Below, one piece after another: positions 49,658 through 58,316 of a DNA stretch of 64,000 nucleotides. The translations under genes were made by a program, and so were the position numbers. Numbering within the stretch: the stretch's first letter is position 1; each line of letters starts with the position of its first letter. The notes beneath the pieces were generated by a model. That model was given only the letters and a program-made list of their open reading frames with translations, had not been told where the DNA came from and searched no databases. Source of the DNA: Microbacterium aerolatum (GTDB lineage: Bacteria; Actinomycetota; Actinomycetes; Actinomycetales; Microbacteriaceae); the NCBI RefSeq assembly GCF_007988825.1, contig NZ_BJUW01000004.1:186001-250000 (forward strand). Direction: 5' to 3'.

Positions 49658-50368
49658 ATGGCTAAGCGTGCTCCCGAACCCGAAAAGCGTCCTGGGTTCT
49701 TCTCCCAGATCAAGTCCCTCTTCCGGTTCACACGCGAGATCTATCCGTGGCTCCCCTGGGCGCAGATCGCCATCCTCATCGGCGGCATCCTGCTCGGCCT
49801 CGTCGTCGGCTACCTCATCCCGCCGTTCCAGATCTGGTCCCTCGTGCTGTGGGGCGTCACCGGACTCATGGTCGGCGTGCTTGGGTCTCTCTTCCTGATG
49901 ACGCGCCTGTCCACCAAGGCGATGTACCAGAAGATCGACGGTATGCCCGGCGCGACCGGCCATATCCTCAGCACGAGCCTCGGCCGCAAGTGGCAGGCGT
50001 CGGACACTCCGGTCGGCATCAACCCGAAGACGCAGGAGGCCGTGTACCGCGCCATCGGCCGCGGCGGCATCGTCGTGGTCGGCGAGGGAGCACGAGGCCG
50101 CCTCACGCGTCTCATCAACGAGGAGCGCACGAAGGCTCAGCGTGTCGCGCACGGCGTGCCGGTGCACGTCTACTACGTGGGTCACGGTGATGACGAGGTC
50201 GCGATCGCTGACCTCTCCAAGACCATCAAGAAGCTCCCCAAGGCCATCGACAAGACGACAATGGCCGCGGTCATCCGCCGTGTGGACTCAGTCTCCCAGT
50301 CTGTGACGTCGCTGCCGATCCCGAAGGGCATCGACCCGACCAAGGTCCGCGCGCAGCGCCCGCGCTAA
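49658..50368 (+). CDS. DUF4191 family membrane protein
   Basis: 236 residues. A basic N-terminus (MAKRAPEPEKRPGFFSQIKS) leads into two membrane helices at about 36-80 (IAILIGGILLGLVVGYLIP and LVLWGVTGLMVGVLGSLFLM). A cytoplasmic domain follows with YQKIDGMPGATGHIL and RLTRLINEERTK. This is the conserved actinobacterial DUF4191 family, often next to lipoate and glutamine synthetase genes. TATCCT ends seven bases before the ATG. The gene ends three bases before the convergent rimK-like stop. Confidence 0.87.
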   Translation: MAKRAPEPEKRPGFFSQIKSLFRFTREIYPWLPWAQIAILIGGILLGLVVGYLIPPFQIWSLVLWGVTGLMVGVLGSLFLMTRLSTKAMYQKIDGMPGATGHILSTSLGRKWQASDTPVGINPKTQEAVYRAIGRGGIVVVGEGARGRLTRLINEERTKAQRVAHGVPVHVYYVGHGDDEVAIADLSKTIKKLPKAIDKTTMAAVIRRVDSVSQSVTSLPIPKGIDPTKVRAQRPR

Positions 50369-50371
50369 AGC

Positions 50372-51565
50372 TCAGCGCGACTCCGGCAGGTGCTCCTTCG
50401 GGAGCCGCCGGACCTTGGCCCTGCGCCTGCGGCGCTCGGGCACCATCGAGCGCATCTCGTCGAGCTTGCCGAAGCACAGCAGCCGGTCGTCCGCCTCCAG
50501 CACGACGTGCTTGCGCGGATTGGGGATGACCGAGACGCCGCGGTGCAGCGTCAGAACGGTGATGTCCCGCTCCCACAGGCCCGACTCCCCCAGCGTCTTG
50601 CCGACCAGTTCAACAGCGCTGTGCACGCTGAGCTCCGCCACGCCGTAGCCTGCCGAGACGGTCAGGCGCTGGCGGACGTCGATCTCGGGGAACGCTACCT
50701 GCGCTGCGATGTAGTCGATGATCGCGCCGGCGACATCGAGCTTCGTCGCCTGCTCGATGCCCTGCAGACCCGGCGAGGAATTGACCTCCATCACCAGCGG
50801 CCCCTCGTCGCCCTCCAGCATGTCGACACCGGCCACCCGCAGCCCCATGATCTGCGCTGAGCGGACAGCGGCCCGCTCGTACTCGGGGTCGAGCTGGACG
50901 GCTTCGACGCTGCCGCCGCGGTGCACGTTCGAGCGGAACTCGTCTCCGGCGGCCACCCGTCGCATCGCCGCGACCACCCTGTCGCCGACGACGAGGGCGC
51001 GGATGTCGCGACCGCGGCTCTCCGAGACGAATCGCTGGATCAGCACGTTCTGCTTCGTCGAGTGCAGCGTCTCGATGATCGCCTCGGCGACCTTGACCTG
51101 CGGGGCGAGGATCACACCGATGCCCTGGGTGCCCTCCAGCAGCTTGATGACCACGGGTGCGCCGCCCACGCGCTCGATCGCGGGCCTCACATCGGCGCGG
51201 TTGCGCACGAACGCGGTCGCGGGCATGGCGATGTTGTGCCGTGACAGGATCTGGCTCGCGCGCAGCTTGTCGCGGGCGCTGGAGATGCCGTTCGCGGTGT
51301 TGGGCGTGTAGACGTCCATCTGCTCGAACTGCCGGACGACGGCCGTGCCGAAGTAGGTGATCGAGCTTCCGATCCGGGGCAGGATCGCGTCGTAGTCGCT
51401 GAGCGGCTTGCCCCGGAAATGCAGATCGGGTTCGTCGGCGGTGAGGTCGATCGCGAACTTCAGCGTATTGAGTACTTTCACGTCGTGTCCGCGCTGGATC
51501 GCGGCTGCGCGCAACCGCTGCGTCGAGTATGCCTGGGGTGCACGGCTGAGTACGGCGAGCTTCAC
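50372..51565 (-). CDS. RimK-family ATP-grasp glutamate ligase fused to a TrkA_C-like domain
   Basis: 397 residues. The first ~300 are RimK-like: MKLAVLSRAPQAYSTQRLRA, LPRIGSSITYFGTAVVRQFE, VVIKLLEGTQGIGVIL (nucleotide loop), LIQRFVSESRGRDIRALVVG and VMEVNSSPGLQGIE (Glu-x-Asn metal site). The last ~90 residues (ELSVHSAVELVGKTLGESGL to LEADDRLLCFGKLDEM) look like the TrkA_C/RCK_C regulatory domain of potassium transport systems, then a basic tail. RimK enzymes add glutamates to proteins such as ribosomal S6. Start is a GTG with AGGAAA upstream. Divergent from the RimB-type gene. Confidence 0.82.
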   Translation of the reverse strand: MKLAVLSRAPQAYSTQRLRAAAIQRGHDVKVLNTLKFAIDLTADEPDLHFRGKPLSDYDAILPRIGSSITYFGTAVVRQFEQMDVYTPNTANGISSARDKLRASQILSRHNIAMPATAFVRNRADVRPAIERVGGAPVVIKLLEGTQGIGVILAPQVKVAEAIIETLHSTKQNVLIQRFVSESRGRDIRALVVGDRVVAAMRRVAAGDEFRSNVHRGGSVEAVQLDPEYERAAVRSAQIMGLRVAGVDMLEGDEGPLVMEVNSSPGLQGIEQATKLDVAGAIIDYIAAQVAFPEIDVRQRLTVSAGYGVAELSVHSAVELVGKTLGESGLWERDITVLTLHRGVSVIPNPRKHVVLEADDRLLCFGKLDEMRSMVPERRRRRAKVRRLPKEHLPESR

Positions 51566-51582
51566 GTCTGTTTCCTGCCAAG

Positions 51583-52083
51583 ATGTATCGCGTGGTTAGG
51601 ACATCTCATTCAAACACTCTTACCGGGTGGCGTGAATGGGTGAGCCTGCCCGACGCCGGCGTCGACTGGATCAAGGCGAAGATCGACACCGGCGCGCGCA
51701 CCTCCTCGCTGCACGCCTTCGACGTCGTCGAGTTCGACCGCGAGGGCGAAGCCTGGGTGCGGTTCCGGGTGAACCCGTGGCAGCACACCGACGCTGAGGC
51801 CACGATCGTCGAGTGCCCGATCCACGATCGGCGCGAGGTGCGCAGCTCGTCCGGCCACTCGCAGGAACGTCTGGTCGTGCTGCTGGCGATCCGTCTGGTC
51901 GACCGGCTCATAGTCTCCGAGGTGACGCTGAGCAATCGTGACGAGATGGGATTCCGGATGCTGATCGGCAGGGAGGCCCTGCGTCGCGGGTTCATCGTCG
52001 ACCCCGCCCGTTCGTTCCTCGGCGGCCGCGCCCCCAAGGAGGCCCGCCGCCGCAATCGCGGTGCAGCTGACGTCACGCCCTGA
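51583..52083 (+). CDS. RimB/ATP-dependent zinc protease-family (retropepsin-like) protein
   Basis: 166 residues. The conserved block GWREWVSLPDAGVDWIKAKI followed by DTGARTSSLHA carries the D-T-G aspartic-protease-like motif of the PF05618 family. RSSSGHSQERLVVLLAI and NRDEMGFRMLIGREAL follow, the latter with the family's M-L-I-G-R-E signature. In Pseudomonas, RimB of this family processes RimK products. Here it is divergent from the RimK-like gene by 17 bases. The start is not certain (ATG 51583, or GTG 51592). The 3' end overlaps the convergent RDD gene by 11 bases. Confidence 0.8.
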   Translation: MYRVVRTSHSNTLTGWREWVSLPDAGVDWIKAKIDTGARTSSLHAFDVVEFDREGEAWVRFRVNPWQHTDAEATIVECPIHDRREVRSSSGHSQERLVVLLAIRLVDRLIVSEVTLSNRDEMGFRMLIGREALRRGFIVDPARSFLGGRAPKEARRRNRGAADVTP

Positions 52084-52468
52084 TTAGGACCGTGCCGACC
52101 GCCTTGTCGTGCAGTCCGCGCTGATCCTGGTCCCAGATGACGGCGGGGATGACGAGCACGAGCAGCAGAGTGCGCACGATCGGGCGCCACAGGCCCACCC
52201 ATGCCCCGTTCGCGAGCACCAGGCGCATGCCGAGGATGCGATGCCCCGGGCTGCCGCCGATCGTCGGGATGAACAGGATCTGGACGACCGCGAACACGAC
52301 CAGCGTCGCAAGCGAGTCGTACTGGAAGAACGCGATCGAGATGACCACGGCGGCTGCCCAGTCGATTGCGAGAGCGCCGATGCGCCGGCCGACGCGGGCG
52401 ATGCTCCCCGGCCCTGCCGTGGGGTAGCCGAGACGCTCCCCTGGATACGAGTTCACGGCGTCCGTCAC
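52073..52468 (-). CDS. RDD family membrane protein
   Basis: 131 residues with three membrane helices. The first carries the family Arg-Asp pattern (RVGRRIGALAIDWAAAVVIS); QILFIPTIGGSPGHRILGMRL and LWRPIVRTLLLVLVIPAVIWD follow, with DQRGLHDKAVGTVLI at the end. Role is unknown. TAGGAT ends six bases before the GTG start: leaderless. It is divergent from glnA; the GlnR box begins 22 bases upstream of its start codon. Confidence 0.88.
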   Translation of the reverse strand: MTDAVNSYPGERLGYPTAGPGSIARVGRRIGALAIDWAAAVVISIAFFQYDSLATLVVFAVVQILFIPTIGGSPGHRILGMRLVLANGAWVGLWRPIVRTLLLVLVIPAVIWDQDQRGLHDKAVGTVLIRA

Positions 52469-52490
52469 ACATCCATCCTATCGAGGGTCT

Positions 52491-52528
52491 GTAACATGGC
52501 CGAAACAAAGAGGACACGGCTGAGAAAC
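52491..52528 (+). promoter_or_regulatory. tandem GlnR-type operator upstream of glnA
   Basis: GTAAC (52491), six bases, GAAAC (52502), six bases, GACAC (52513), six bases, GAAAC (52524). All four half-sites are at exact 11-bp spacing, the classic GlnR a-b-a-b layout. The box ends 62 bases before the glnA ATG. TACTGT at 52539-52544 is a possible -10. Confidence 0.85.
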
Positions 52529-52590
52529 CCCTGCGCCCTACTGTTCATGCAGGCCCGAAGGCCCCGATCCGCGTCATCCAGGAGTGATAA

Positions 52591-54015
52591 ATGTTCACCG
52601 ATTCATCCGAGGTGCTGAGCTACATCAAGGAGAACGACGTCAAATTCCTTGACATTCGTTTCACCGATCTGCCCGGCGTGCAGCAGCACTTCAACATCCC
52701 GGCGTCGACCGTCGACGAGGCCTTCTTCACGGATGGTCAGCTCTTCGACGGCTCCTCGATCCGCGGCTTCGCCAGCATCCACGAATCGGACATGCAGCTC
52801 ATCCCGGACGTGACCACCGCCTACGTCGACCCGTTCCGCGAGGCCAGCACGCTGGTGATGCTCTTCGACATCTACAACCCGCGCACCGGCGAGATCTACT
52901 CGAAGGACCCGCGCCAGGTCGCGAAGAAGGCCGAGAAGTACCTCGTCTCCACCGGCATCGCAGACACCGCGTTCTTCGCTCCGGAGGCGGAGTTCTACAT
53001 CTTCGACGACGTGCGCTACTCCGTCAGCGCCGGCGAGAGCTTCTACAAGGTCGACTCCGAAGAGGCGGCATGGAACACCGGTCGTGAGGAAGAGGGCGGG
53101 AACCTCGCCAACAAGACCCCCTACAAGGGCGGCTACTTCCCCGTCAGCCCTGTCGACAAGACGGCCGATCTGCGCGACGACATCACCCTGCGCCTGATCG
53201 ACGCCGGCTTCCACCTGGAGCGCTCGCACCACGAGGTGGGCACGGCAGGTCAGCAGGAGATCAACTACCGCTTCGACACGATGGTGCACGCGGCGGACGA
53301 CATCCTGAAGTTCAAGTACATCGTCAAGAACACCTGCGAGGAGTGGGGCAAGGTCGCGACCTTCATGCCCAAGCCGCTCTACGGTGACAACGGCTCCGGC
53401 ATGCACACGCACCAGTCGCTGTGGAGCGAGGGCAAGCCGCTGTTCTACGACGAGGCCGGCTACGGACAGCTCAGCGACGTCGCGCGCTGGTACATCGGCG
53501 GCATCCTGGCCCACGCGCCTGCGCTGCTCGCCTTCACCAACCCGACCCTGAACAGCTACCACCGTCTGGTCAAGGGCTTCGAGGCTCCGGTCAACCTCGT
53601 CTACTCGGCCGGCAACCGCTCCGCCGCGATCCGCATCCCGATCACGGGCTCGAACCCGAAGGCCAAGCGCATCGAGTTCCGCGCCCCCGACGCCTCGGGC
53701 AACCCGTACCTCGCCTTCGCGGCGCAGCTGATGGCGGGACTGGACGGCATCAAGAACCGCATCGAGCCGCACGAGCCCGTCGACAAGGACCTCTACGAGC
53801 TTCCTCCCGAGGAGGCGAAGAACATCCCGCAGGTGCCCAACTCGCTGCTGGACTCTCTCGACGCACTCCGCGACGACCACCAGTTCCTGCTCGAGGGCGG
53901 CGTGTTCACGCCCGAGCTGATCGAGACCTGGATCTCGTACAAGATCGAGAACGAGATCCTGCCGATCGCGCAGCGTCCGCACCCGTTCGAGTTCGAGCTG
54001 TACTTCGGGGTCTGA
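52591..54015 (+). CDS. glnA: glutamine synthetase type I (GlnA1)
   Basis: 474 residues, dodecameric ammonium-assimilating enzyme. [46 protein letters not shown], the ATP-site [16 protein letters not shown], and [10 protein letters not shown] are all present. The adenylylation loop [10 protein letters not shown] has the target Tyr402, matching the adenylyltransferase glnE encoded 1.3 kb downstream. AGGAGTGATAA gives a Shine-Dalgarno before the ATG, unlike the leaderless neighbours. Controlled by a tandem GlnR box; a strong terminator follows. Confidence 0.97.
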   Translation: MFTDSSEVLSYIKENDVKFLDIRFTDLPGVQQHFNIPASTVDEAFFTDGQLFDGSSIRGFASIHESDMQLIPDVTTAYVDPFREASTLVMLFDIYNPRTGEIYSKDPRQVAKKAEKYLVSTGIADTAFFAPEAEFYIFDDVRYSVSAGESFYKVDSEEAAWNTGREEEGGNLANKTPYKGGYFPVSPVDKTADLRDDITLRLIDAGFHLERSHHEVGTAGQQEINYRFDTMVHAADDILKFKYIVKNTCEEWGKVATFMPKPLYGDNGSGMHTHQSLWSEGKPLFYDEAGYGQLSDVARWYIGGILAHAPALLAFTNPTLNSYHRLVKGFEAPVNLVYSAGNRSAAIRIPITGSNPKAKRIEFRAPDASGNPYLAFAAQLMAGLDGIKNRIEPHEPVDKDLYELPPEEAKNIPQVPNSLLDSLDALRDDHQFLLEGGVFTPELIETWISYKIENEILPIAQRPHPFEFELYFGV

Positions 54016-54030
54016 TCCTTCGCACACCGT

Positions 54031-54069
54031 AGAAGAGCCGGGTCCGCACTGCGCGGATCCGGCTCTTCT
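54031..54069 (+). terminator. Rho-independent terminator after glnA
   Basis: A 17-bp stem (AGAAGAGCCGGGTCCGC with its complement, one G-T pair) around a five-base loop, 15 bases after the glnA stop. Confidence 0.88.
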
Positions 54070-54099
54070 GCGTCGAGCAGCCAGGCGTTACGGTTCAGT

Positions 54100-54408
54100 A
54101 TGGGCAAACTCAAGTACGACCACACCGCCGAACCGATCCAGATCGAGGACGTCACGCTGGCGCACCTGAAAGTGGTGATCGCCACCAAGCTCCGCCGCCA
54201 GGAGAGCTTCATGATGACCTGGCGCCCGATCGATCAGGGCGAAGGCGGCCGGCTCACGGCCTGGATCCACCCCTCCGTGCCGCTCGTGTTCGTCTTCGAC
54301 AGCCCCGATGCGCCCGCGATCGACTCCAAGCGGCTGGAGGAGATGATCCACGCCACGAACGCCACCGGCGAACTGGTGCTCGATCATCTCGTGAAGACGC
54401 TGGACTGA
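54100..54408 (+). CDS. DUF7882-type small protein, 102 aa
   Basis: 102 residues, MGKLKYDHTAEPIQIEDVTL, then LAHLKVVIATKLRRQESFMM, TWRPIDQGEGGRLTAWIHPS and FVFDSPDAPAIDSKRLEEMI. It matches the small actinobacterial DUF7882 family, sometimes mislabelled as DNA ligase. No enzyme motif is visible. A TACGGT hexamer ends five bases before the ATG. Convergent with the diacylglycerol kinase gene. Confidence 0.75.
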   Translation: MGKLKYDHTAEPIQIEDVTLAHLKVVIATKLRRQESFMMTWRPIDQGEGGRLTAWIHPSVPLVFVFDSPDAPAIDSKRLEEMIHATNATGELVLDHLVKTLD

Positions 54409-54417
54409 GCCGTCCGC

Positions 54418-55332
54418 TCAGAGCACGTTCAGGGCGCCCGCCTGCACGCGCACCTCGAATGACGACACCTCGCCGAACTCCTCGCCGTCGACCTCGAATG
54501 CGAGGGGCTGCTCGAGTTCGACGCGCACGCGCTCCGCTGTCAGGTGCTGCGTCGACTCCGTGCTCACTGCGCTCTCGCCGCGGGTGAGAATACGGCGGAT
54601 GCCGTTGTCCCAGACGACGGAGCGCACGGTGTCGAGCCACTGCAGCGCGCCGTCTGCGCTCACCAGCAGCAGGTCGAGTCGGCCGTCGTCCAGCTTGGCG
54701 TCCGGCAGCAGTCGCACCCCGCCCTGGACCATGCCGCAGTTGCCGATCAGCAGCGTGTGCCCGCGGACCTCCTGCGGTTCGCCGTCATCGATGGTCAGCG
54801 TGACGCCCGTCATCTCCGTGCCGGCCATCGCCCGTCCCATGGCCTCGACGTACGCGAGCCATCCGGCTCTGTCCTTCAGATCGTCATCGGTCTCGACGAG
54901 CATCTGCGCGTCGACGCCGAACCCGACCATGACCGCGAACGCGCGCTCCCCGTCGTCGGTGCGCACCCAGCCGAGATCGATCTGCCGCGGTTCGCCGCCC
55001 TTGATCCGGCGGAGCGCCGCGGGGATGTTCTCCAGCGGAACGTCGAGGTTGCGTGCGAGCAGGTTGCCGGTGCCCTGCGGAACGATGCCCAGCGCGGCAT
55101 CGGTGCCCGCGAGCGTCTCCGCCACCGCACGGACGGTCCCGTCTCCCCCGACGGCGATCACGACCGAGCATCCCGCGGCCACGGCATCCTGCGCCATTCC
55201 GTGGCCCGGATCGTCGGGAGTGGTCTCCCACCAGCGCACGTCGTCTCCAAGGTGCTCGGCCACGGCCTTGCGCAGCTTCTCCTCATCGACCTTCGAAGGA
55301 TTCCAGATGAGGCCGTAGCTCGTCGCTGTCAT
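54418..55332 (-). CDS. diacylglycerol kinase-family lipid kinase
   Basis: 304 residues. DAGK catalytic fold: GLIWNPSKVDEEKL, VVIAVGGDGTVRAVAETLAG (nucleotide-binding GGDGT), LGIVPQGTGNLLARNLDVP, and a C-terminal beta-sandwich with DGRLDLLLVSADG and FEVDGEEF. It probably phosphorylates diacylglycerol or a related lipid. The ATG at 55332 begins four bases after the glnE stop; a longer frame inside glnE was rejected. Confidence 0.87.
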   Translation of the reverse strand: MTATSYGLIWNPSKVDEEKLRKAVAEHLGDDVRWWETTPDDPGHGMAQDAVAAGCSVVIAVGGDGTVRAVAETLAGTDAALGIVPQGTGNLLARNLDVPLENIPAALRRIKGGEPRQIDLGWVRTDDGERAFAVMVGFGVDAQMLVETDDDLKDRAGWLAYVEAMGRAMAGTEMTGVTLTIDDGEPQEVRGHTLLIGNCGMVQGGVRLLPDAKLDDGRLDLLLVSADGALQWLDTVRSVVWDNGIRRILTRGESAVSTESTQHLTAERVRVELEQPLAFEVDGEEFGEVSSFEVRVQAGALNVL

Positions 55333-55336
55333 GTGC

Positions 55337-58312
55337 TCAACCGTAGAACAAGTGCTCGAAGACACGCCGTGCGCGTCTCGTCGTGCCGAGGTAGTCCTCC
55401 TCGACGGCGCTGGCGGAGCGCTCGGGGTACCCGAGCAGTCGCGCGATCGCGTCGAGTTCGCGGCGGTCTGTGGGCAGTGCGTCGCTGGTCTGGCCGGTGC
55501 GCAGGGTGATCGCCGAGCGCAGCCGACTGGCCAGCAGCCACGCGTCCCGCAGCAGGTCCGCATCCTCCGCCGCCATCAGGTCGCCGTCGACCGCGGCCTG
55601 CAGCGCGTCCAGGGTCGACGTCGTGCGCAGCGCCGGAAACGCGTGGGCGTGCTTCAGCTGGATGAGCTGCACGAGCCATTCGACGTCGCTGAGGCCTCCC
55701 GGCCCGAGTTTCAGATGCCGGTGCGGGTCGGCGCCGCGGGGCAGGCGCTCCCCCTCGACACGCGCCTTGATGCGCTTGATCTCACGGAGGGCGTGTTCGT
55801 CGACGTCCTCGGGATAGCGGACGCTGTCGGTCATCGCCATGAATCGCTCGACGAGCGCGGAGCTCCCTGCGACGCCACGGGCGCGCAGGAGCGCCTGAGC
55901 CTCCCAGGACACCGACCAGCGCCGGTAGTACTCCGTATAGGCCACCAGGGTCCGTACGACGGGCCCGTTGCGGCCTTCGGGACGCAGACCGGCATCCAGG
56001 TCCAGCGGTACCTTGGCATCGGTGAGGTGCTCTCGCAGCCCCGCCACGATCTGCGAGGCCAGGCTCTGCGCCCGCTGGGGGTCGACATCGCCCGGGTCAT
56101 AGACGTAGAGGATGTCTGCATCGGAACCGAAGCCCAGCTCCGCGCCGCCGAACCGGCCCATCCCGATCACGGCGAACTCGAAGGAGTCGTCCTCGGGCGG
56201 CACCACCTCGCGCCGAACGGCTCGCAGCGCCGCCTGGATCGTCACATCCGTGATGGCGGTGAGCGCCGTGGCGAGCTCCTCGATCGTGATGACGTCCAGG
56301 ACGCCGCCCATCGCGATGCGAAGCAGTTCCCGCCGACGCAGTGCCCGCACGGCCTTCAGCGCAGACGTCACGGACGCGTGCCTGGTCTGGATCGCCCTGG
56401 CCTCCTCGTCGAGCTTCACCGGGGCACGCGGCCGAAGGCGCTCCGCGTTGTCGAGCCAGGCCACCGACTCGGGGATCCACTCCAGGAGCTCGCCGATGTA
56501 CCGCGACGCCGACAGCAGCAGCGTGAGGCTCTCCGCGGCGCCGGACGAGTCGCGCAGCATCCGCAGGAACCAGGACGTGTCCCCCAGACGTTCACTGATC
56601 CGGCGGAACGCCAGCAGGCCGTAGTCGGGGTCGCTGCCGTCGGCGAACCAGCGCACCATGATCGGCATGAGGTGGCGCTGGATGGTGACCTTCCGGCTGA
56701 TGCCGGACGTGAGCGCGCCGATGTGTCGGAGCGCGCCGGCCGGGTCGCGGAAGCCGATCGCGGCCAGGCGGTCGCGAGCCTGCTCGGTGGAGAGCGTGCG
56801 CTCCTCCTCCGGCAGGGCCGCCACCGCACTCAGAAGCGGGCGGTAGAACAGCCGGGTGTGGATGTCGCGGACTTCGCGTCTGACGCGCTCCCAGAGCTCC
56901 CAGATCGCCGGTGCGGTCTCGGCGAGCCCGGATGCACGGGCGAGCACGCGCTGTTCCTCCGCCGTCCGCGGCATGAGGTGGGTGCGCGTGAGGTCTCGCA
57001 GCTGCACCCGGTGCTCCATCAGGCGCAGCGTGCGGTAGTCGGCCGCGAAGATCGCGGCATCGGAGCGCCCGATGTATCCGCCCGCGACCAGTGCGTCCAG
57101 GCTCTCGAGCGTGCCGCGGGTGCGGATGTCGGGATCGGTCAGCCCGTGCACGAGCTGGAGAAGCTGCACGGTGAATTCGATGTCTCGGATGCCGCCGACG
57201 CCGAGCTTCAGCTGATACGGGGCATCCTCGGGGTCGACGTGCTCGGTGACCCGCTCCCGCATGCGCTGCACGCTGTCGACGAAGTCCTCACGTGCGGCGC
57301 TGGACCAGATCTTCGGCTGGACGGCTTCCAGATACGCCTCTCCGAGCGACTCGTCGCCCGCGATCGGACGCGCCTTCAGCAGCGCCTGGAACTCCCAGCT
57401 CTTCGCCCAGCGGTCGTAGTACGCCAGATGGGAGCCAAGCGAACGCACGAGCGCGCCCTGCTTGCCCTCAGGGCGGAGGTTGGCGTCGACGTCCCACAGC
57501 GGCGGCTCGACCTCGATCCCGCAGATGCCCTTGATGGTCTCCCGGGCGAGGCGCGTGGCGATGTCGATCGCGCGCCCCTCCTCGAGCGCGTCTTCGTCGG
57601 CGGAGCCACCCACGAAGATCACGTCGACGTCGCTGACGTAGTTGAGTTCGCGGGCCCCGGCCTTGCCCATGCCGATGACGGCGAGCTGCGTGCGTGCGAC
57701 GTCCTCCGCCGGGACTGCCGCCGCGACGCGTGCTCGCGCGACGGCGAGTGAGGCCTCCAGCGCCGCGCCGGCGGCATCCGCCAAGGCGGCGGACACTGCG
57801 GCGATCCGGGTAGCCGGCTCCGGCGTCATCAGGTCGATCGCCGCGATCTCCGCGAGGGAGCGGCGGTACGCGATACGCAGCGCGACCCAGGAGGTGTCCT
57901 CGCCGGAGGCAGCGATGCCGTCCACGGCGCCCACCGCAGCCAGCATGCGCTCCTGCAGAGTGCGCGCGCTCGGTACGAGCGATCCGACCTCGCCGAGGAC
58001 CTGGAGCTCGTCCGGATGCCGGTAGAAGAAGTCCGCCAGCCCGTTCGAAGCACCGAACACCCGCCACACGATCGCGCGCGACTCCTCGTCGCCCATCAGC
58101 TGCCGCAGGACGCCCGTGTCGCGTCTGGCGATCCGCAGCATCCCCTCGACGGCAGCATCCGGATCGGCCGCCACGGCGCCGCCGAGCAGCTCCGCACCGT
58201 CGACCGCGAGCAGGGTGGACAGCTCGTCGACGGCATCGGCGGCGCCGCTCAGCCCTGTGAAACCGAGTCGGGCGAGTGCCGATCGTGACAGCGCGGACTC
58301 TGAGCGGACCAT
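55337..58312 (-). CDS. glnE: bifunctional glutamine synthetase adenylyltransferase/adenylyl-removing enzyme
   Basis: 991 residues. Two nucleotidyltransferase domains are present: the first near residue 210 (GMGKAGARELNYVSDVDVIF), the second near 714 (GMGRFGGAELGFGSDADILY), each with the S-D-x-D metal motif. Each is followed by a helical domain with KLGVGGIRDIEF and KLGPGGLSDVEW. It adds or removes AMP on GlnA. It lies four bases after glnA2, in the order glnA2-glnE-DAG kinase, facing glnA. Confidence 0.96.
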   Translation of the reverse strand: MVRSESALSRSALARLGFTGLSGAADAVDELSTLLAVDGAELLGGAVAADPDAAVEGMLRIARRDTGVLRQLMGDEESRAIVWRVFGASNGLADFFYRHPDELQVLGEVGSLVPSARTLQERMLAAVGAVDGIAASGEDTSWVALRIAYRRSLAEIAAIDLMTPEPATRIAAVSAALADAAGAALEASLAVARARVAAAVPAEDVARTQLAVIGMGKAGARELNYVSDVDVIFVGGSADEDALEEGRAIDIATRLARETIKGICGIEVEPPLWDVDANLRPEGKQGALVRSLGSHLAYYDRWAKSWEFQALLKARPIAGDESLGEAYLEAVQPKIWSSAAREDFVDSVQRMRERVTEHVDPEDAPYQLKLGVGGIRDIEFTVQLLQLVHGLTDPDIRTRGTLESLDALVAGGYIGRSDAAIFAADYRTLRLMEHRVQLRDLTRTHLMPRTAEEQRVLARASGLAETAPAIWELWERVRREVRDIHTRLFYRPLLSAVAALPEEERTLSTEQARDRLAAIGFRDPAGALRHIGALTSGISRKVTIQRHLMPIMVRWFADGSDPDYGLLAFRRISERLGDTSWFLRMLRDSSGAAESLTLLLSASRYIGELLEWIPESVAWLDNAERLRPRAPVKLDEEARAIQTRHASVTSALKAVRALRRRELLRIAMGGVLDVITIEELATALTAITDVTIQAALRAVRREVVPPEDDSFEFAVIGMGRFGGAELGFGSDADILYVYDPGDVDPQRAQSLASQIVAGLREHLTDAKVPLDLDAGLRPEGRNGPVVRTLVAYTEYYRRWSVSWEAQALLRARGVAGSSALVERFMAMTDSVRYPEDVDEHALREIKRIKARVEGERLPRGADPHRHLKLGPGGLSDVEWLVQLIQLKHAHAFPALRTTSTLDALQAAVDGDLMAAEDADLLRDAWLLASRLRSAITLRTGQTSDALPTDRRELDAIARLLGYPERSASAVEEDYLGTTRRARRVFEHLFYG

Positions 58313-58316
58313 CCGA

